The position numbers and the translations under genes are program-made. A stretch of DNA of 16,760 nucleotides, taken from Chitinophagaceae bacterium (lineage in GTDB: Bacteria > Bacteroidota > Bacteroidia > Chitinophagales > Chitinophagaceae). Every line of letters starts with the position of its first letter. Within the stretch, counting starts at the first letter, position 1. The notes under the pieces are model-generated. The model worked only from the letters and a program-made list of their open reading frames with translations. It did not search any database and was not told the DNA's origin. Location of the stretch: contig JALOMX010000005.1 of assembly GCA_025455245.1 (NCBI GenBank), forward strand, positions 1 to 16,760, in the 5' to 3' direction. Shown piece after piece: positions 1-8,760 of this stretch.

Positions 1-90
1 TCCAAAGGGGTTGAAATATCAGTATTCAAATCCCAAATTCCAAATCGTCTAATTAATCCTAAATCCTAAATCCTCAATCCTAAATCAAAA
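1..90. repeat. 7-bp periodic low-complexity spacer after gltB
   Basis: This non-coding stretch follows the gltB stop. On the plus strand it is built from heptamers: taatcct, aaatcct, aaatcct, caatcct and a partial aaatc run head to tail from 54 to 86, and aaatccc, aaattcc, aaatcgt keep the same 7-bp period at 28-48. Read in the direction of gltB transcription the unit is AGGATTT. I see no G+C-rich terminator hairpin and no start of a downstream gene such as gltD, though the window ends here. The function of such arrays is unknown to me. Confidence 0.7.
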
Positions 91-684
91 TCATCCTGCC
101 GTTTTTTCTTTCGCCTTTTGCATTTGTAGCACGCGTTTGTAATCCTGCGGAAATACCTTGATAAAACGTCCGAGTTCACTATCAAAATCGCTGAGAATAA
201 AACGTGCCACTGAACTTTCGGTGTATGCAAGGTGCTTTTCGAGCATTCCTTTTACAAACATTGCATCTTCAGCATCACATTCTTCAAGGTTTACCATTTC
301 GGTATTGCAGTTTTCTGCAAAATTTCCATGCACATCGTACACGTATGCAATACCCCCGCTCATGCCTGCTGCAAAGTTGCGCCCGGTAGCGCCGAGGATA
401 ATGGCGCGTCCGCCGGTCATGTATTCACAGCCGTGATCGCCCACACCTTCCACCACGGTATTCACACCACTGTTACGTACGCAAAAGCGTTCACCTGCTT
501 TTCCGCGAATAAAGGCTTCGCCGCTTGTGCCGCCATAGAAGGCTACGTTACCAATGATGATATTTTCTTCCGCAACATATTTGGCTTCTTTGCTTGGATA
601 AATTATCAGCCTCGCACCACTAAGGCCTTTGCCAAAGTAGTCGTTTGCATCGCCTTCCGCCTTTGCCAAAGTAGTCGTTTGCAT
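91..684 (-). pseudogene. C-terminal fragment of gltB, separated by a frameshift
   Basis: This ORF encodes the C-terminal beta-helix (GXGXG) domain of the glutamate synthase large subunit, with the Gly-rich repeats typical of that domain ([45 protein letters not shown]). It is cut from the main gltB ORF by the 34-bp tandem duplication at 625-692. Its first eleven residues ([11 protein letters not shown]) are an out-of-frame reading of the extra repeat copy; from there on it matches the native frame. The ATG at 684 lies inside the duplication, so independent restart is conceivable, but nothing in the sequence supports it as a designed start. The domain has a structural role in GltS, so a product lacking it is probably impaired (inference). 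Confidence 0.85.
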
Positions 685-3600
685 CGCCTTCCAGCGTCAA
701 GGTTACCCCGTTGGTATTAAAAGCGCCAAAACTCTGTCCGGCAGTACCATTGAATTTAAACCTTATGGTATTGTCCGGCAGACCTGCCGATTTATACTTT
801 CGGGTTATTTCATTGGAAAGAATAGTTCCCGTTGTACGATCCGTATTAATTATGTTTAATTCTGCTTCAACGGGTATTCCATTATCAAGTGCCGGCTTTC
901 CCAGTTCCAGCAGTTTCCAGTCAAGCACGTTGCTAATGCCATGATCCTGCTGTTCGCTGCAATATAATGTCATGCCTTCGGGCGCAGGTTCTTTGTACAG
1001 GATGGGACTCAGGTCAAGCTTACTGTATTTCCAGTGGTTGATATCCTCTCTTGTTTCCAGAAATTGAACCTGTCCAACCATTTCATTGATGGTGCGGAAG
1101 CCAAGTTCTGCCATGATTTCGCGCAGTTCCTGTACAACAAAATGGAAAAAGTTTACAACATGTTCTGCTGCACCGGTAAATCGTTTGCGAAGATCAGGAT
1201 CCTGTGTTGCTACACCAACGGGGCAGGTATTCAAGTGGCACTTACGCATCAGGATACATCCTTCAACTACCAATGCCGCTGTGGCAATACCCCATTCTTC
1301 AGCTCCGAGAAGGGTGGCAATTGCTATATCCCTTCCGGTTTTCATTTGGCCATCGGCCTGCACCACCACTCTGCTCCGCAGCTTATTTTTTACCAGTGTC
1401 TGATGTGCTTCCGCCAATCCTAATTCCCATGGCAGGCCGGCATGTTTTATACTTGAAATAGGTGATGCACCGGTTCCTCCATCATGTCCGGAAATCAGTA
1501 CAACGTCTGCTTTTGCCTTGGTAACACCTGCTGCAATGGTTCCAACCCCTGCCTTACTTACCAGTTTTACATTTATGCGCGCACGGCGGTTGGCATTTTT
1601 TAAATCATAGATCAACTGAGCAAGATCTTCAATGGAATATATATCGTGGTGGGGTGGCGGAGATATAAGTCCTACCCCGGGAGTTGAGTGACGTACCCTT
1701 CCAATCCAATCATCCACTTTGAAGCCCGGCAATTGCCCGCCTTCGCCGGGTTTTGCCCCCTGCGCCATTTTTATCTGTAATTCATCAGCCTCTGTCAGGT
1801 AAAGGCTTGTTACTCCGAATCTGCCGCTGGCTACCTGCTTAATGGAGCTACGCATACTGTCTCCGTTGGGAAGCTGGTTATAGCGGGCTTCGTCTTCTCC
1901 ACCTTCGCCGGTATTGCTTTTGGCGCCTATGCGGTTCATCGCAATGGCAAGTGTGGTATGTGCCTCCCAACTGATGGAGCCAAAGCTCATTGCGCCCGTT
2001 GCAAAACGTTTCAGGATACTTTCTGCACTTTCTACTTCATCAATTGGTACAGATGGTTGAAGTTTTTTGAATTGCAGCAATCCGCGCAACGTTGCCGCTT
2101 TGGTACTTTGGTCATTTACAAGCTTTGCATACTTCTTATAAGTGCTGTAATCATTTTTTCTCGTACTATCCTGCAGCAGATGGATGGTTTGCGGGTTAAA
2201 CAAGTGGTATTCTCCTTTGCGCTTCCATTGATAAATACCACCTACGGGCAAACGGTCTACCGGTACTTCTTTGCGGCTGAAAGCAAAATAGTGCCGGGCG
2301 AGGATTTCCTTGGCAATTTCATCAAGGCCCATTCCTTCAATACGGCTTACAGCACCGGTAAAGTAAGTATCTACTACCTCTTTGTTGATCCCGATAATTT
2401 CAAATATTTGCGCTCCCTGGTAAGATTGCAATGTACTGATACCCATTTTACTGAATACCTTTAAAAGCCCATCACAAACAGCTTTAATATAATTCTTTTT
2501 TAATACTTCTGCATCAAGGTCGCTTTCAATTTTTCCGGAGATCTTCATATCGCGGATGGTGCTGAGCGCGAGGTAGGGATTAATGGCCGTGGCTCCAAAC
2601 CCAATCAGGCATGCAAAGTGGTGAACCTCCCACACATTACCTGCTTCAACTACAATACCCACCTTACCGCGATAGCCCTTGCGTATGAGATGATGGTGTA
2701 CGGCTGATGTGGCAAGCAGCATAGGAATAGGTGCATGATCACTGTCAATGGCGCGATCGCTTAAGATAAGCACTTCAAATCCATCTTCCACAGCATCTAC
2801 AGCGTATCGGCACAACCTGTCGAGCGCCTTTTTCATCGATCCGGGCTTCCCATCTGCACGGAAATAGCACTGTATTGTTTTTGCCTGAAAAATTCCCGTA
2901 TCAATACTTCTCAGTTTCTCAAGTTGATGATTGGTAAGAATGGGATGTTGCAATGCCACTATATGACAACTTAAAGGGTCCTCAACCAGAATATTTCCAT
3001 TATTACCTACAAATGCTGCAAGACTCATGACAAGTCTTTCGCGAATGGGATCAATGGGCGGATTGGTAACTTGTGCAAATAGTTGTTTAAAATAACTTGT
3101 GAGGTGTTGAGGCTGATCGCTCAATACAGCCAGCGGAACATCGGTTCCCATTGATCCGACCGGTTCTTTGCCATCTCTTGCCATTGGGGCAATGATGGTT
3201 TCGAGGTCTTCTGTTGAATACCCGAATGCCTTTTGATATTTGAACACCTGATCGTGTTCAAGATGTGTAAACATAACCCTTGGATCGGGTAACTCTTCCA
3301 GCCTGATTTTGTATTTATTCAACCAGTCTGCATACGGTTTTTGGCTGCAGATGGTTTGTTTCAGTTCCTCATCACTAATGATGCGCTCCTGCTCCATATC
3401 CACCACAAACATTTTTCCCGGCTGAAGACGTCCGTATTCTTTAACCATATTGGGTTGAATAGGCAACGTGCCGCTTTCCGATGACATTATGACCCGATCA
3501 TCGGTTGTAATACAGTACCTTGATGGACGCAAACCATTCCGGTCAAGGGTTGCCCCGATCATTTTACCGTCTGTAAATGAAATGGAGGCAGGTCCGTCCC

Positions 3601-4645
3601 AAGGCTCCATTAAGCATGCGTGATACTCATAGAAAGCCCGTTTTATGGGATCCATAGCGTCATTTCCATCCCATGCTTCCGGGATCAGCATCATCATTAC
3701 GTGCGGCAAGCTGCGCCCCGTCAGGGTCAGTAATTCAATCATATTGTCGAGGCATGCACTATCGCTTTGTCCTGCTGTTACAATAGGCAACAACAGGTCC
3801 ATTTCCTCACGGCTGAAGTAGGGGGAAGTAAAACCTTTTTCGCTAGACCTTAACCAGTTAATATTCCCTTGTAATGTATTGATTTCACCATTGTGCGCTA
3901 TGTAACGAAAAGGCTGTGCAAGTCTCCAACTTGGGAAAGTATTGGTAGCAAAACGGCTATGTACAAGTCCAAATGCACTTGTAAGGCTTTTGTTGGAAAG
4001 GTCAGGAAAATAACGGCGCACCTGCATACTTGTCAGTTGGCCTTTATACACAACGGTTTTGAATGAAAGAGAAGCAATATAGAAACCAATGGCATCTTGT
4101 TTAACTGTTTGTGCAATCAGGTGCGATGCGTAATTGCGCAGGACAAACAGTTTGCGTTCAAATGTTTGTGAATCGGGAATGTTGGATGGCATTGCAATGA
4201 AAACCTGTTCCATTTCAGGCTCCACGGACAGGGCAGTTTCTCCAATGTCGCTTTTATTTACAGGGACCTTTCTATAGCAAAGAATTTCAAGGCCAAGTTT
4301 CTCTGCAGCCCGGTTGAATATTTCCCTGCATGCCTCCCTTAAAGCAAGGTTTTGCGGAAAAAATATTACTCCAACACCATACTGACCTGCCTGCGGAAGG
4401 TGTACACCCAGTTTTATACATTCTTCATAGAAAAACTCATGCGGCACCTGAATCATGATGCCTGCACCATCTCCGGAGTTTTCTTCACAGCCGCATGCAC
4501 CGCGGTGCTCCATATTTTCAAGCACGGTTAAGGCATCGCTGATATGTTGATGACTCTTAATCCCTTTAATGCTTGCAACAAATCCAATACCGCACGCATC
4601 GTGTTCAAACGCCGGATTGTAAAGACCTTGCCCGCTTTCCAACAT
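620..4645 (-). CDS. gltB: Glutamate synthase large (alpha) subunit, frameshifted near its 3' end
   Basis: Glutamate synthase converts glutamine and 2-oxoglutarate into two glutamates, with electrons delivered by a small subunit (GltD) or ferredoxin. I start at the ATG at 4645 rather than the TTG at 4654; this puts the amidotransferase nucleophile at Cys18 (HDACGIGF) after a short propeptide, as in the family. An N-terminal class II glutamine amidotransferase domain, the central domain and the FMN synthase domain follow in order ([23 protein letters not shown]). The 3Fe-4S cysteines are in [15 protein letters not shown] (about 1198-1260). The ORF then reaches the 34-bp tandem repeat, leaves frame after DANDYFGKG, adds about 12 foreign residues and stops. 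The present product is 1341 aa; with one repeat copy removed it would be about 1506 aa, the normal family length. It lies 0.55 kb downstream of ilvC in the same direction. Confidence 0.93.
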   Translation of the reverse strand: MLESGQGLYNPAFEHDACGIGFVASIKGIKSHQHISDALTVLENMEHRGACGCEENSGDGAGIMIQVPHEFFYEECIKLGVHLPQAGQYGVGVIFFPQNLALREACREIFNRAAEKLGLEILCYRKVPVNKSDIGETALSVEPEMEQVFIAMPSNIPDSQTFERKLFVLRNYASHLIAQTVKQDAIGFYIASLSFKTVVYKGQLTSMQVRRYFPDLSNKSLTSAFGLVHSRFATNTFPSWRLAQPFRYIAHNGEINTLQGNINWLRSSEKGFTSPYFSREEMDLLLPIVTAGQSDSACLDNMIELLTLTGRSLPHVMMMLIPEAWDGNDAMDPIKRAFYEYHACLMEPWDGPASISFTDGKMIGATLDRNGLRPSRYCITTDDRVIMSSESGTLPIQPNMVKEYGRLQPGKMFVVDMEQERIISDEELKQTICSQKPYADWLNKYKIRLEELPDPRVMFTHLEHDQVFKYQKAFGYSTEDLETIIAPMARDGKEPVGSMGTDVPLAVLSDQPQHLTSYFKQLFAQVTNPPIDPIRERLVMSLAAFVGNNGNILVEDPLSCHIVALQHPILTNHQLEKLRSIDTGIFQAKTIQCYFRADGKPGSMKKALDRLCRYAVDAVEDGFEVLILSDRAIDSDHAPIPMLLATSAVHHHLIRKGYRGKVGIVVEAGNVWEVHHFACLIGFGATAINPYLALSTIRDMKISGKIESDLDAEVLKKNYIKAVCDGLLKVFSKMGISTLQSYQGAQIFEIIGINKEVVDTYFTGAVSRIEGMGLDEIAKEILARHYFAFSRKEVPVDRLPVGGIYQWKRKGEYHLFNPQTIHLLQDSTRKNDYSTYKKYAKLVNDQSTKAATLRGLLQFKKLQPSVPIDEVESAESILKRFATGAMSFGSISWEAHTTLAIAMNRIGAKSNTGEGGEDEARYNQLPNGDSMRSSIKQVASGRFGVTSLYLTEADELQIKMAQGAKPGEGGQLPGFKVDDWIGRVRHSTPGVGLISPPPHHDIYSIEDLAQLIYDLKNANRRARINVKLVSKAGVGTIAAGVTKAKADVVLISGHDGGTGASPISSIKHAGLPWELGLAEAHQTLVKNKLRSRVVVQADGQMKTGRDIAIATLLGAEEWGIATAALVVEGCILMRKCHLNTCPVGVATQDPDLRKRFTGAAEHVVNFFHFVVQELREIMAELGFRTINEMVGQVQFLETREDINHWKYSKLDLSPILYKEPAPEGMTLYCSEQQDHGISNVLDWKLLELGKPALDNGIPVEAELNIINTDRTTGTILSNEITRKYKSAGLPDNTIRFKFNGTAGQSFGAFNTNGVTLTLEGDANDYFGKGGRRCKRLLWQRP
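625..692. repeat. 34-bp perfect tandem duplication inside gltB
   Basis: Bases 625-658 and 659-692 are identical and directly adjacent. As 34 is not a multiple of three, the duplication shifts the reading frame of gltB on the minus strand. The unit encodes, in the native frame, the residues around [11 protein letters not shown] at the start of the C-terminal beta-helix. Deleting either copy fuses the two gltB ORFs cleanly, which shows that the duplication is the sole cause of the break. Confidence 0.95.
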
Positions 4646-4827
4646 GCAATTCAAATTTTGAAATAAGTTAAAAAATCAAATCTTCTTTTCAAAATGGCTA
4701 AGCAAGCGGATAAAATTACTAAAAAAAATTTCGACTTCTTCCGGATTGTTTAAAAAACGAAAGCCTGAAATGAAATTTCTTCAATAATCTTTCCCTTTAA
4801 TGGTCATCATGTGTTCATTTTTTTATG

Positions 4828-4841
4828 CAGGCAATTGCCTG
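4828..4841. promoter_or_regulatory. 14-bp perfect palindrome upstream of gltB, possible operator
   Basis: The sequence caggcaattgcctg equals its own reverse complement and has no loop. That fits a dimeric DNA-binding protein site better than an RNA hairpin. It lies about 180 bp upstream of the gltB ATG. No regulator is known from the sequence. Confidence 0.3.
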
Positions 4842-4919
4842 ATAATTTTCATTGTCACATAAATCAGGATCTACGAATTACCAAACCATATACCCAAGGA
4901 GCATCTCCAGAAATGCGCG

Positions 4920-4937
4920 ACAAACATTAGTGTTTGT
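4920..4937. other. Inverted repeat, 7-bp stem with 4-nt loop
   Basis: acaaaca, loop ttag, tgtttgt form a perfect stem in the ilvC-gltB gap. There is no T-run on either side, so it is not a typical terminator. Role unknown. Confidence 0.3.
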
Positions 4938-5059
4938 ACAGCCACCCGTGGGCATTTCATTTATTCGGTCCTGTACTTTTGATCCGCTATTCTTGCTTAG
5001 TCATTTTTTTTGATGATATCCGGCTTTTCCCAATGCAGAAAAAACATTAAAAATTTATA

Positions 5060-5079
5060 AATATAACTTTTGTTATATT
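5060..5079 (-). terminator. AT-rich hairpin downstream of ilvC, possible weak terminator
   Basis: aatataac and gttatatt form a perfect 8-bp stem around a 4-nt loop. In the minus (ilvC) direction the stem is followed by a T-rich stretch. The stem is entirely A/T except for one G-C pair, so termination would be weak. The G+C-richer hairpin at 5087-5109 comes just before it, and the two may act together. Confidence 0.3.
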
Positions 5080-5086
5080 GTATTTA

Positions 5087-5109
5087 GCGGGCTTTATCAA
5101 ATGCCCCGC
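5087..5109 (-). terminator. G+C-rich hairpin downstream of ilvC
   Basis: gcggg (5087-5091) pairs with cccgc (5105-5109) around a loop of about 13 nt. It is the only G+C-rich stem between ilvC and gltB, about 85 bp past the ilvC stop. A proper U-tract does not follow at once on the minus strand, so its role as a terminator is uncertain. Confidence 0.3.
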
Positions 5110-5192
5110 AGCTTGTTTTTAAAAATGTTTTTTTGTGTTCTTATCGACAGCCATTTTTTTTCCCGAACCAAAATGATATCCAATACAGGAAA

Positions 5193-6248
5193 CTATTTTG
5201 CAGGTTGATTTTCAGGACGAAGACTGCGGACCGTTTTTCCGGCTTGCCACATCTCGCTTTCACGAAGTTCTTTCAGTTCTTCTTCCAGTTTGGCGCGGTA
5301 ATCCGGCTGACTGTTGCTGTCAATGGAGCGCTGAGATTCTTTGCCTGTGGCAACGCTTTCGTACAACTCTTCAAAAACAGGAGCTGTGGCATCGCGAAAC
5401 TTTTTCCACCAATCAAGCGCACCACGCTGTGCGGTGGTAGAGCAGTTTGCGTACATCCAATCCATACCGTTTTCAGCCACAAGCGGCATGAGGCTCTGCG
5501 TCAATTCTTCCACCGTTTCATTAAATGCCTCGGAAGGAGAATGTCCGCGTTTGCGCAATACATCGTACTGTGCGGCAAATATGCCCTGTATGGCGCCCAT
5601 TAAGGTGCCGCGTTCTCCGGTGAGGTCGCTGAAAACTTCCTTTTTAAAATCGGTTTCAAAAAGATAACCACTGCCTACTGCAATGCCGAGTGCAATTACA
5701 CGCTCCCATGCACGGCCGGTAGCATCCTGATAAATGGCAAAACTGCTGTTAAGTCCGCGGCCTTCGAGAAACATGCGGCGCAATGATGTACCGGAGCCTT
5801 TGGGGGCAACCAGGAAAACATCTACATCGGCAGGCGGAATAATTCCTGTTTGCTCATTGAAAGTGATACCAAAGCCATGACTGAAATACAATGCCTTACC
5901 GGGCGTAAGGTGTTTCTTAACGGTGGGCCACAATTCAATTTGTGCAGCATCGCTCAGCAGGTAGCAAATAATAGTTCCACGCTGCAAAGCTTCATCAATG
6001 GAAAACAATGTTTCACCCGGTACGAAACCGTCTTTTACAGCCTTTTCCCAACTTTTTGAATTTTCCCTTTGACCAACAATAACATTGATGCCATTGTCTT
6101 TTTGATTCAATGCCTGACCCGGTCCCTGAACTCCGTAACCGATGACAGCAACAGTTTCATTTTTTAAAACTTCCTGCGCTTTGCTCAAAGGAAACTCTTC
6201 ACGGGTTACTACATTTTCTTCAGTACCTCCGAAATTTAATTTTGCCAT
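5193..6248 (-). CDS. ilvC: Ketol-acid reductoisomerase, fungal-type
   Basis: IlvC catalyses the Mg-dependent isomerisation and NADPH-dependent reduction of 2-acetolactate and 2-aceto-2-hydroxybutyrate, the second common step to valine and isoleucine. The 351-aa protein has the nucleotide-binding loop GYGVQGPGQ (37-45), SHGF with His124, VAPKGSG with Lys150, metal-binding Asp208 and Glu212 (SDLTGERG), and the knotted C-terminal part with NETVEE (243-248) and CSTTAQRGALDW (269-280). Compared from memory, residues such as GQALNQKDNGINVIVG, GHSPSEAFNETVEE and VRSLRPENQ are much closer to the yeast mitochondrial enzyme than to the HAHALN-type enzymes of most bacteria. It follows ilvN after 152 bp of low-complexity spacer and is the last branched-chain gene of the run. 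Confidence 0.96.
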   Translation of the reverse strand: MAKLNFGGTEENVVTREEFPLSKAQEVLKNETVAVIGYGVQGPGQALNQKDNGINVIVGQRENSKSWEKAVKDGFVPGETLFSIDEALQRGTIICYLLSDAAQIELWPTVKKHLTPGKALYFSHGFGITFNEQTGIIPPADVDVFLVAPKGSGTSLRRMFLEGRGLNSSFAIYQDATGRAWERVIALGIAVGSGYLFETDFKKEVFSDLTGERGTLMGAIQGIFAAQYDVLRKRGHSPSEAFNETVEELTQSLMPLVAENGMDWMYANCSTTAQRGALDWWKKFRDATAPVFEELYESVATGKESQRSIDSNSQPDYRAKLEEELKELRESEMWQAGKTVRSLRPENQPAK

Positions 6249-6400
6249 ATTTGTTGTTTATTGTTTTATTTTTTAATTATTGTTTGTGGTTTATTGTTGG
6301 GTTTGAAGTTTTGGTTTGGGTTTGAGGTTTCATCTCTAACTTTTCACCTTTCACTTTTCTTTTTCCATTTTTGGAATTTGTCATTCCTGAATTTCTTCAA
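6249..6400. repeat. Low-complexity spacer between ilvN and ilvC
   Basis: The 152 bp between the ilvN stop and the ilvC ATG are strongly strand-biased: T/G-rich on plus, so A/C- and purine-rich in the transcript. gtttattgtt occurs at 6256-6265 and 6289-6298, and the part near 6330-6360 is a degenerate repeat that reads GTGAAAGGTGAAAAGT on the minus strand. I see no ORF, hairpin terminator or promoter box. The spacer may keep the ilvC start region of the mRNA unstructured (inference). Confidence 0.55.
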
Positions 6401-6991
6401 TCACATGGAAAACACTTCTTCCGCCTGATTGAGATACTCATTTTCCTTAACTGCTTCGCCGGGCTCAATGGATTCAAACTCCTGCAACTTTTCGTGGAAG
6501 CCCTTACTGCTTTTGATGATGGCAACACGGGCGCTGCGTACAAATTCAATTAAACCAAAAGGCTCAAGTACCTTGATCAGTTTTTCGGTTTCTTCACGGT
6601 GACCGGTTGTTTCAAATACGGTGTAATCATTACGTATAACTACAGCGTTGGCACCGTGCTCACGTAAAAGCCTTTCTACCAAAGCTTTTTCAGCGATTTC
6701 GCTTGTAGGAACCTTATACAAAGCCATTTCCTGCCAAATTATTTCATCATTGGTATTGTAGTATGCCTTCAGTACTTCCACCTGCTTTTCTATCTGGCGA
6801 ACAAGCTTTTGTACAACCTCTTCCGTTTCATCTATTACAATATTGAAACGGTGAATCCCCGGGATTTCAGAAGGCGATGTATTCAGACTGTCAATATTTA
6901 TTTTCCTTCTGGAAAAAATAATGGCAATCCTGTTGAGCAAACCAATGTGGTTTTCGGTATAAACAGTAATGGTATATTCTTGCTTTGTCAT
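6401..6991 (-). CDS. ilvN: Acetolactate synthase small (regulatory) subunit
   Basis: This is the regulatory partner of IlvB; it activates the catalytic subunit and usually confers valine feedback inhibition. The 196-aa protein begins with an ACT domain (about 6-78) containing ENHIGLLNRIAIIFSRRKINIDSL. Gly17 and Asn32 appear to match the valine-contacting Gly14 and Asn29 of E. coli IlvH, so feedback inhibition is probably kept (inference). A second ACT-like domain follows (about 85-165), then an acidic tail of some 30 residues that makes it longer than the 163-aa E. coli IlvH. The start is the ATG 12 bp after the ilvB stop, which indicates co-transcription and probably coupled translation. Confidence 0.95.
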   Translation of the reverse strand: MTKQEYTITVYTENHIGLLNRIAIIFSRRKINIDSLNTSPSEIPGIHRFNIVIDETEEVVQKLVRQIEKQVEVLKAYYNTNDEIIWQEMALYKVPTSEIAEKALVERLLREHGANAVVIRNDYTVFETTGHREETEKLIKVLEPFGLIEFVRSARVAIIKSSKGFHEKLQEFESIEPGEAVKENEYLNQAEEVFSM

Positions 6992-7003
6992 TGCATTAAA
7001 TTT

Positions 7004-8743
7004 TTATTTCAAACGAATTTCGCCAACTCCGCAACCTTGTGGTACCATGGGAAATACATTATTTTCTTTACCAACAATAACTTCAAGGAGGTAGGCGCCA
7101 CTATGGTCAAGCATTCTTTTAAGAGCTGATTTCAAATCGGTACGGGCTACTACCTTTTCCCCTTCTATATGATAGCCTTTTGCCACCTGAACAAAGTCGG
7201 GGCTTGTAATGTCAACAAAAGAATATCGCCTGTCATTAAACAATTCCTGCCATTGGCGCACCATGCCAAGAAAATTATTGTTCAGAATAATAATTTTTAC
7301 ATCTGTTTGATATTGCATAATGGTGCCTAATTCCTGAATGGTCATTTGAATACCACCGTCACCTGCAATGGCCACCACCGTTCTGTCAGGTGCACCGAAT
7401 TTTGCACCAATGGCTGCGGGCAGGGCAAAGCCCATTGTGCCAAGTCCGCCGGAGGTAACATTGCTTTTGCTTTTTGTAAATTTTGCATAACGGCTTGCAA
7501 CCATTTGGTGCTGTCCAACATCGGTTACAATAACCGCATCTCCACCTGTCAATTCATTCAAAGCATCAATTACTTCAGCCATATTCAATATATCGCCACC
7601 GGGGTTGAAATCTTTTGAAATGACCTCTTTGTATTCCTCTTTTGCAAAATCCCTGAACCGCTGAAGCCATGCACTGTGGTCGCGAGAGATTATTTTTTCT
7701 GTCAACAATGGAAGCGTTTCCTTGCAATCGCCCCAAACCGGTACCGTTGTTTTTACATTTTTATCAATTTCTGCAGGGTCAATATCAAGGTGTACCACTT
7801 TAGCCTGCCTGGCATATTTATCAAGTCTTCCTGTAACCCGATCATCAAATCTCATTCCAATGGCAATCAAAACATCACATTCATTGGTAAGCACATTCGG
7901 ACCATAATTTCCATGCATACCCAGCATACCAACATTCAGGGGATGACCGGTTGGTAATGCACTTAGTCCCAAAAGTGTCCATGCTGCAGGAATGCCGCTT
8001 TTTTCAATAAAGGTTTTAAATTCTTCCTCAGCTTTGCCAAGGATTATTCCCTGTCCAAAAATAACATAAGGGCGTTCTGCTTTATTGATCAAATCAGCGG
8101 CAGCATCGATGTATTCCTGTCTTACAATCGGTTTGGGACGATAGCTGCGAATATGCCTGCAAGGTGTATATCCTATAAAAGCTACCTGTTGAATCTGAGC
8201 ATTTTTTGTAATATCGATCAGAACCGGTCCCGGGCGCCCGCTTCTTGCAATATAAAATGCTTTGGCAAGGGTATCGGCAATTTCGCTGGCATCAGTTACC
8301 TGATAATTCCATTTGGTAACCGGAGTAGTAATGTTTATTACATCCGTTTCCTGAAATGCATCAGTTCCAAGTAGATGCGCAAATACCTGCCCCGTTATGC
8401 AAACGAGAGGAGTGCTGTCTATCATGGCATCTGCAAGACCGGTAACAAGGTTTGTTGCACCGGGTCCGCTTGTGGCAAAAACAACCCCTACTTCCCCTGA
8501 AGTACGTGCAAAACCCTGGGCTGCATGTATGGCGCCCTGTTCATGGCGAACAAGTATGTGCTCTAATTGATCATTATAGTCAAATAGTGCATCATATATT
8601 GGCATGATTGCACCTCCGGGATATCCGAAAATTGTTTTTACTTTTTCGGATATCAGCGATTTCAAAACAATTTCAGAACCTGTAATCAGCGACACTTTCT
8701 GCTCTTTTGTTTCGGTAGGAGGTTGCTGAAGAGTAGCTTCCAT
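7004..8743 (-). CDS. ilvB: Acetolactate synthase large (catalytic) subunit
   Basis: IlvB is the thiamine-diphosphate and FAD enzyme that condenses two pyruvates to acetolactate, or pyruvate with 2-oxobutyrate, the first committed step to Val, Leu and Ile. In the 579-aa protein the catalytic Glu68 sits in RHEQGA, the FAD-domain motif RFDDRVTG is at 299-305, and the ThDP/Mg motif runs from GDGG (461-464) to LNNN (487-490). TSGPGATNLVTG (91-102) is also typical. It begins 17 bp after the ilvD stop and ends 12 bp before ilvN, so the three genes form one tight transcription unit. A 15-residue polar N-terminal extension (MEATLQQPPTETKEQ) precedes the first conserved segment; I keep the first ATG. 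Confidence 0.97.
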   Translation of the reverse strand: MEATLQQPPTETKEQKVSLITGSEIVLKSLISEKVKTIFGYPGGAIMPIYDALFDYNDQLEHILVRHEQGAIHAAQGFARTSGEVGVVFATSGPGATNLVTGLADAMIDSTPLVCITGQVFAHLLGTDAFQETDVINITTPVTKWNYQVTDASEIADTLAKAFYIARSGRPGPVLIDITKNAQIQQVAFIGYTPCRHIRSYRPKPIVRQEYIDAAADLINKAERPYVIFGQGIILGKAEEEFKTFIEKSGIPAAWTLLGLSALPTGHPLNVGMLGMHGNYGPNVLTNECDVLIAIGMRFDDRVTGRLDKYARQAKVVHLDIDPAEIDKNVKTTVPVWGDCKETLPLLTEKIISRDHSAWLQRFRDFAKEEYKEVISKDFNPGGDILNMAEVIDALNELTGGDAVIVTDVGQHQMVASRYAKFTKSKSNVTSGGLGTMGFALPAAIGAKFGAPDRTVVAIAGDGGIQMTIQELGTIMQYQTDVKIIILNNNFLGMVRQWQELFNDRRYSFVDITSPDFVQVAKGYHIEGEKVVARTDLKSALKRMLDHSGAYLLEVIVGKENNVFPMVPQGCGVGEIRLK

Positions 8744-8760
8744 ATAATCTTTTATTTTTA

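Larger units (their letters stand above)
4646..5192. other. Non-coding gap between ilvC and gltB with several inverted repeats
   Basis: I see no convincing gene in these roughly 550 bases. The longest open stretches lack good starts or are under 30 codons. The region is AT-rich and contains several perfect inverted repeats, listed separately, that could end ilvC transcription or regulate gltB. No clear TAnnTTTG promoter is visible on the minus strand; TAATTTTA close to gltB is a one-mismatch candidate. I find no tRNA- or rRNA-like sequence. Confidence 0.6.

Noticed and set aside
1..90. CRISPR array
   Set aside because: The repeats are 7 bp, contiguous and degenerate, without spacers.
625..692. 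Transposon target-site duplication or insertion scar
   Set aside because: The copies are directly adjacent with no inserted DNA or terminal inverted repeats; a slippage-type duplication explains it fully.
232..720. 162-codon plus-strand ORF
   Set aside because: It is a shadow of the gltB C-terminal region and covers the duplication; the minus-strand reading has clear GXGXG-domain homology.
4652..4654. TTG as the gltB start
   Set aside because: It adds only three residues ahead of a good ATG at 4645 that gives the normal short propeptide before the catalytic cysteine.
4790..4930. Open plus-strand stretch ending in ITKPYTQGASPEMRDKH
   Set aside because: It looks protein-like at its end but has no usable start codon, no recognised motif, and odd composition; probably chance or a very old relic.
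4860..4960. Minus-strand mini-ORFs of 23-29 codons upstream of gltB as a second leader peptide
   Set aside because: They have no runs of a regulatory amino acid and no terminator stem follows them.
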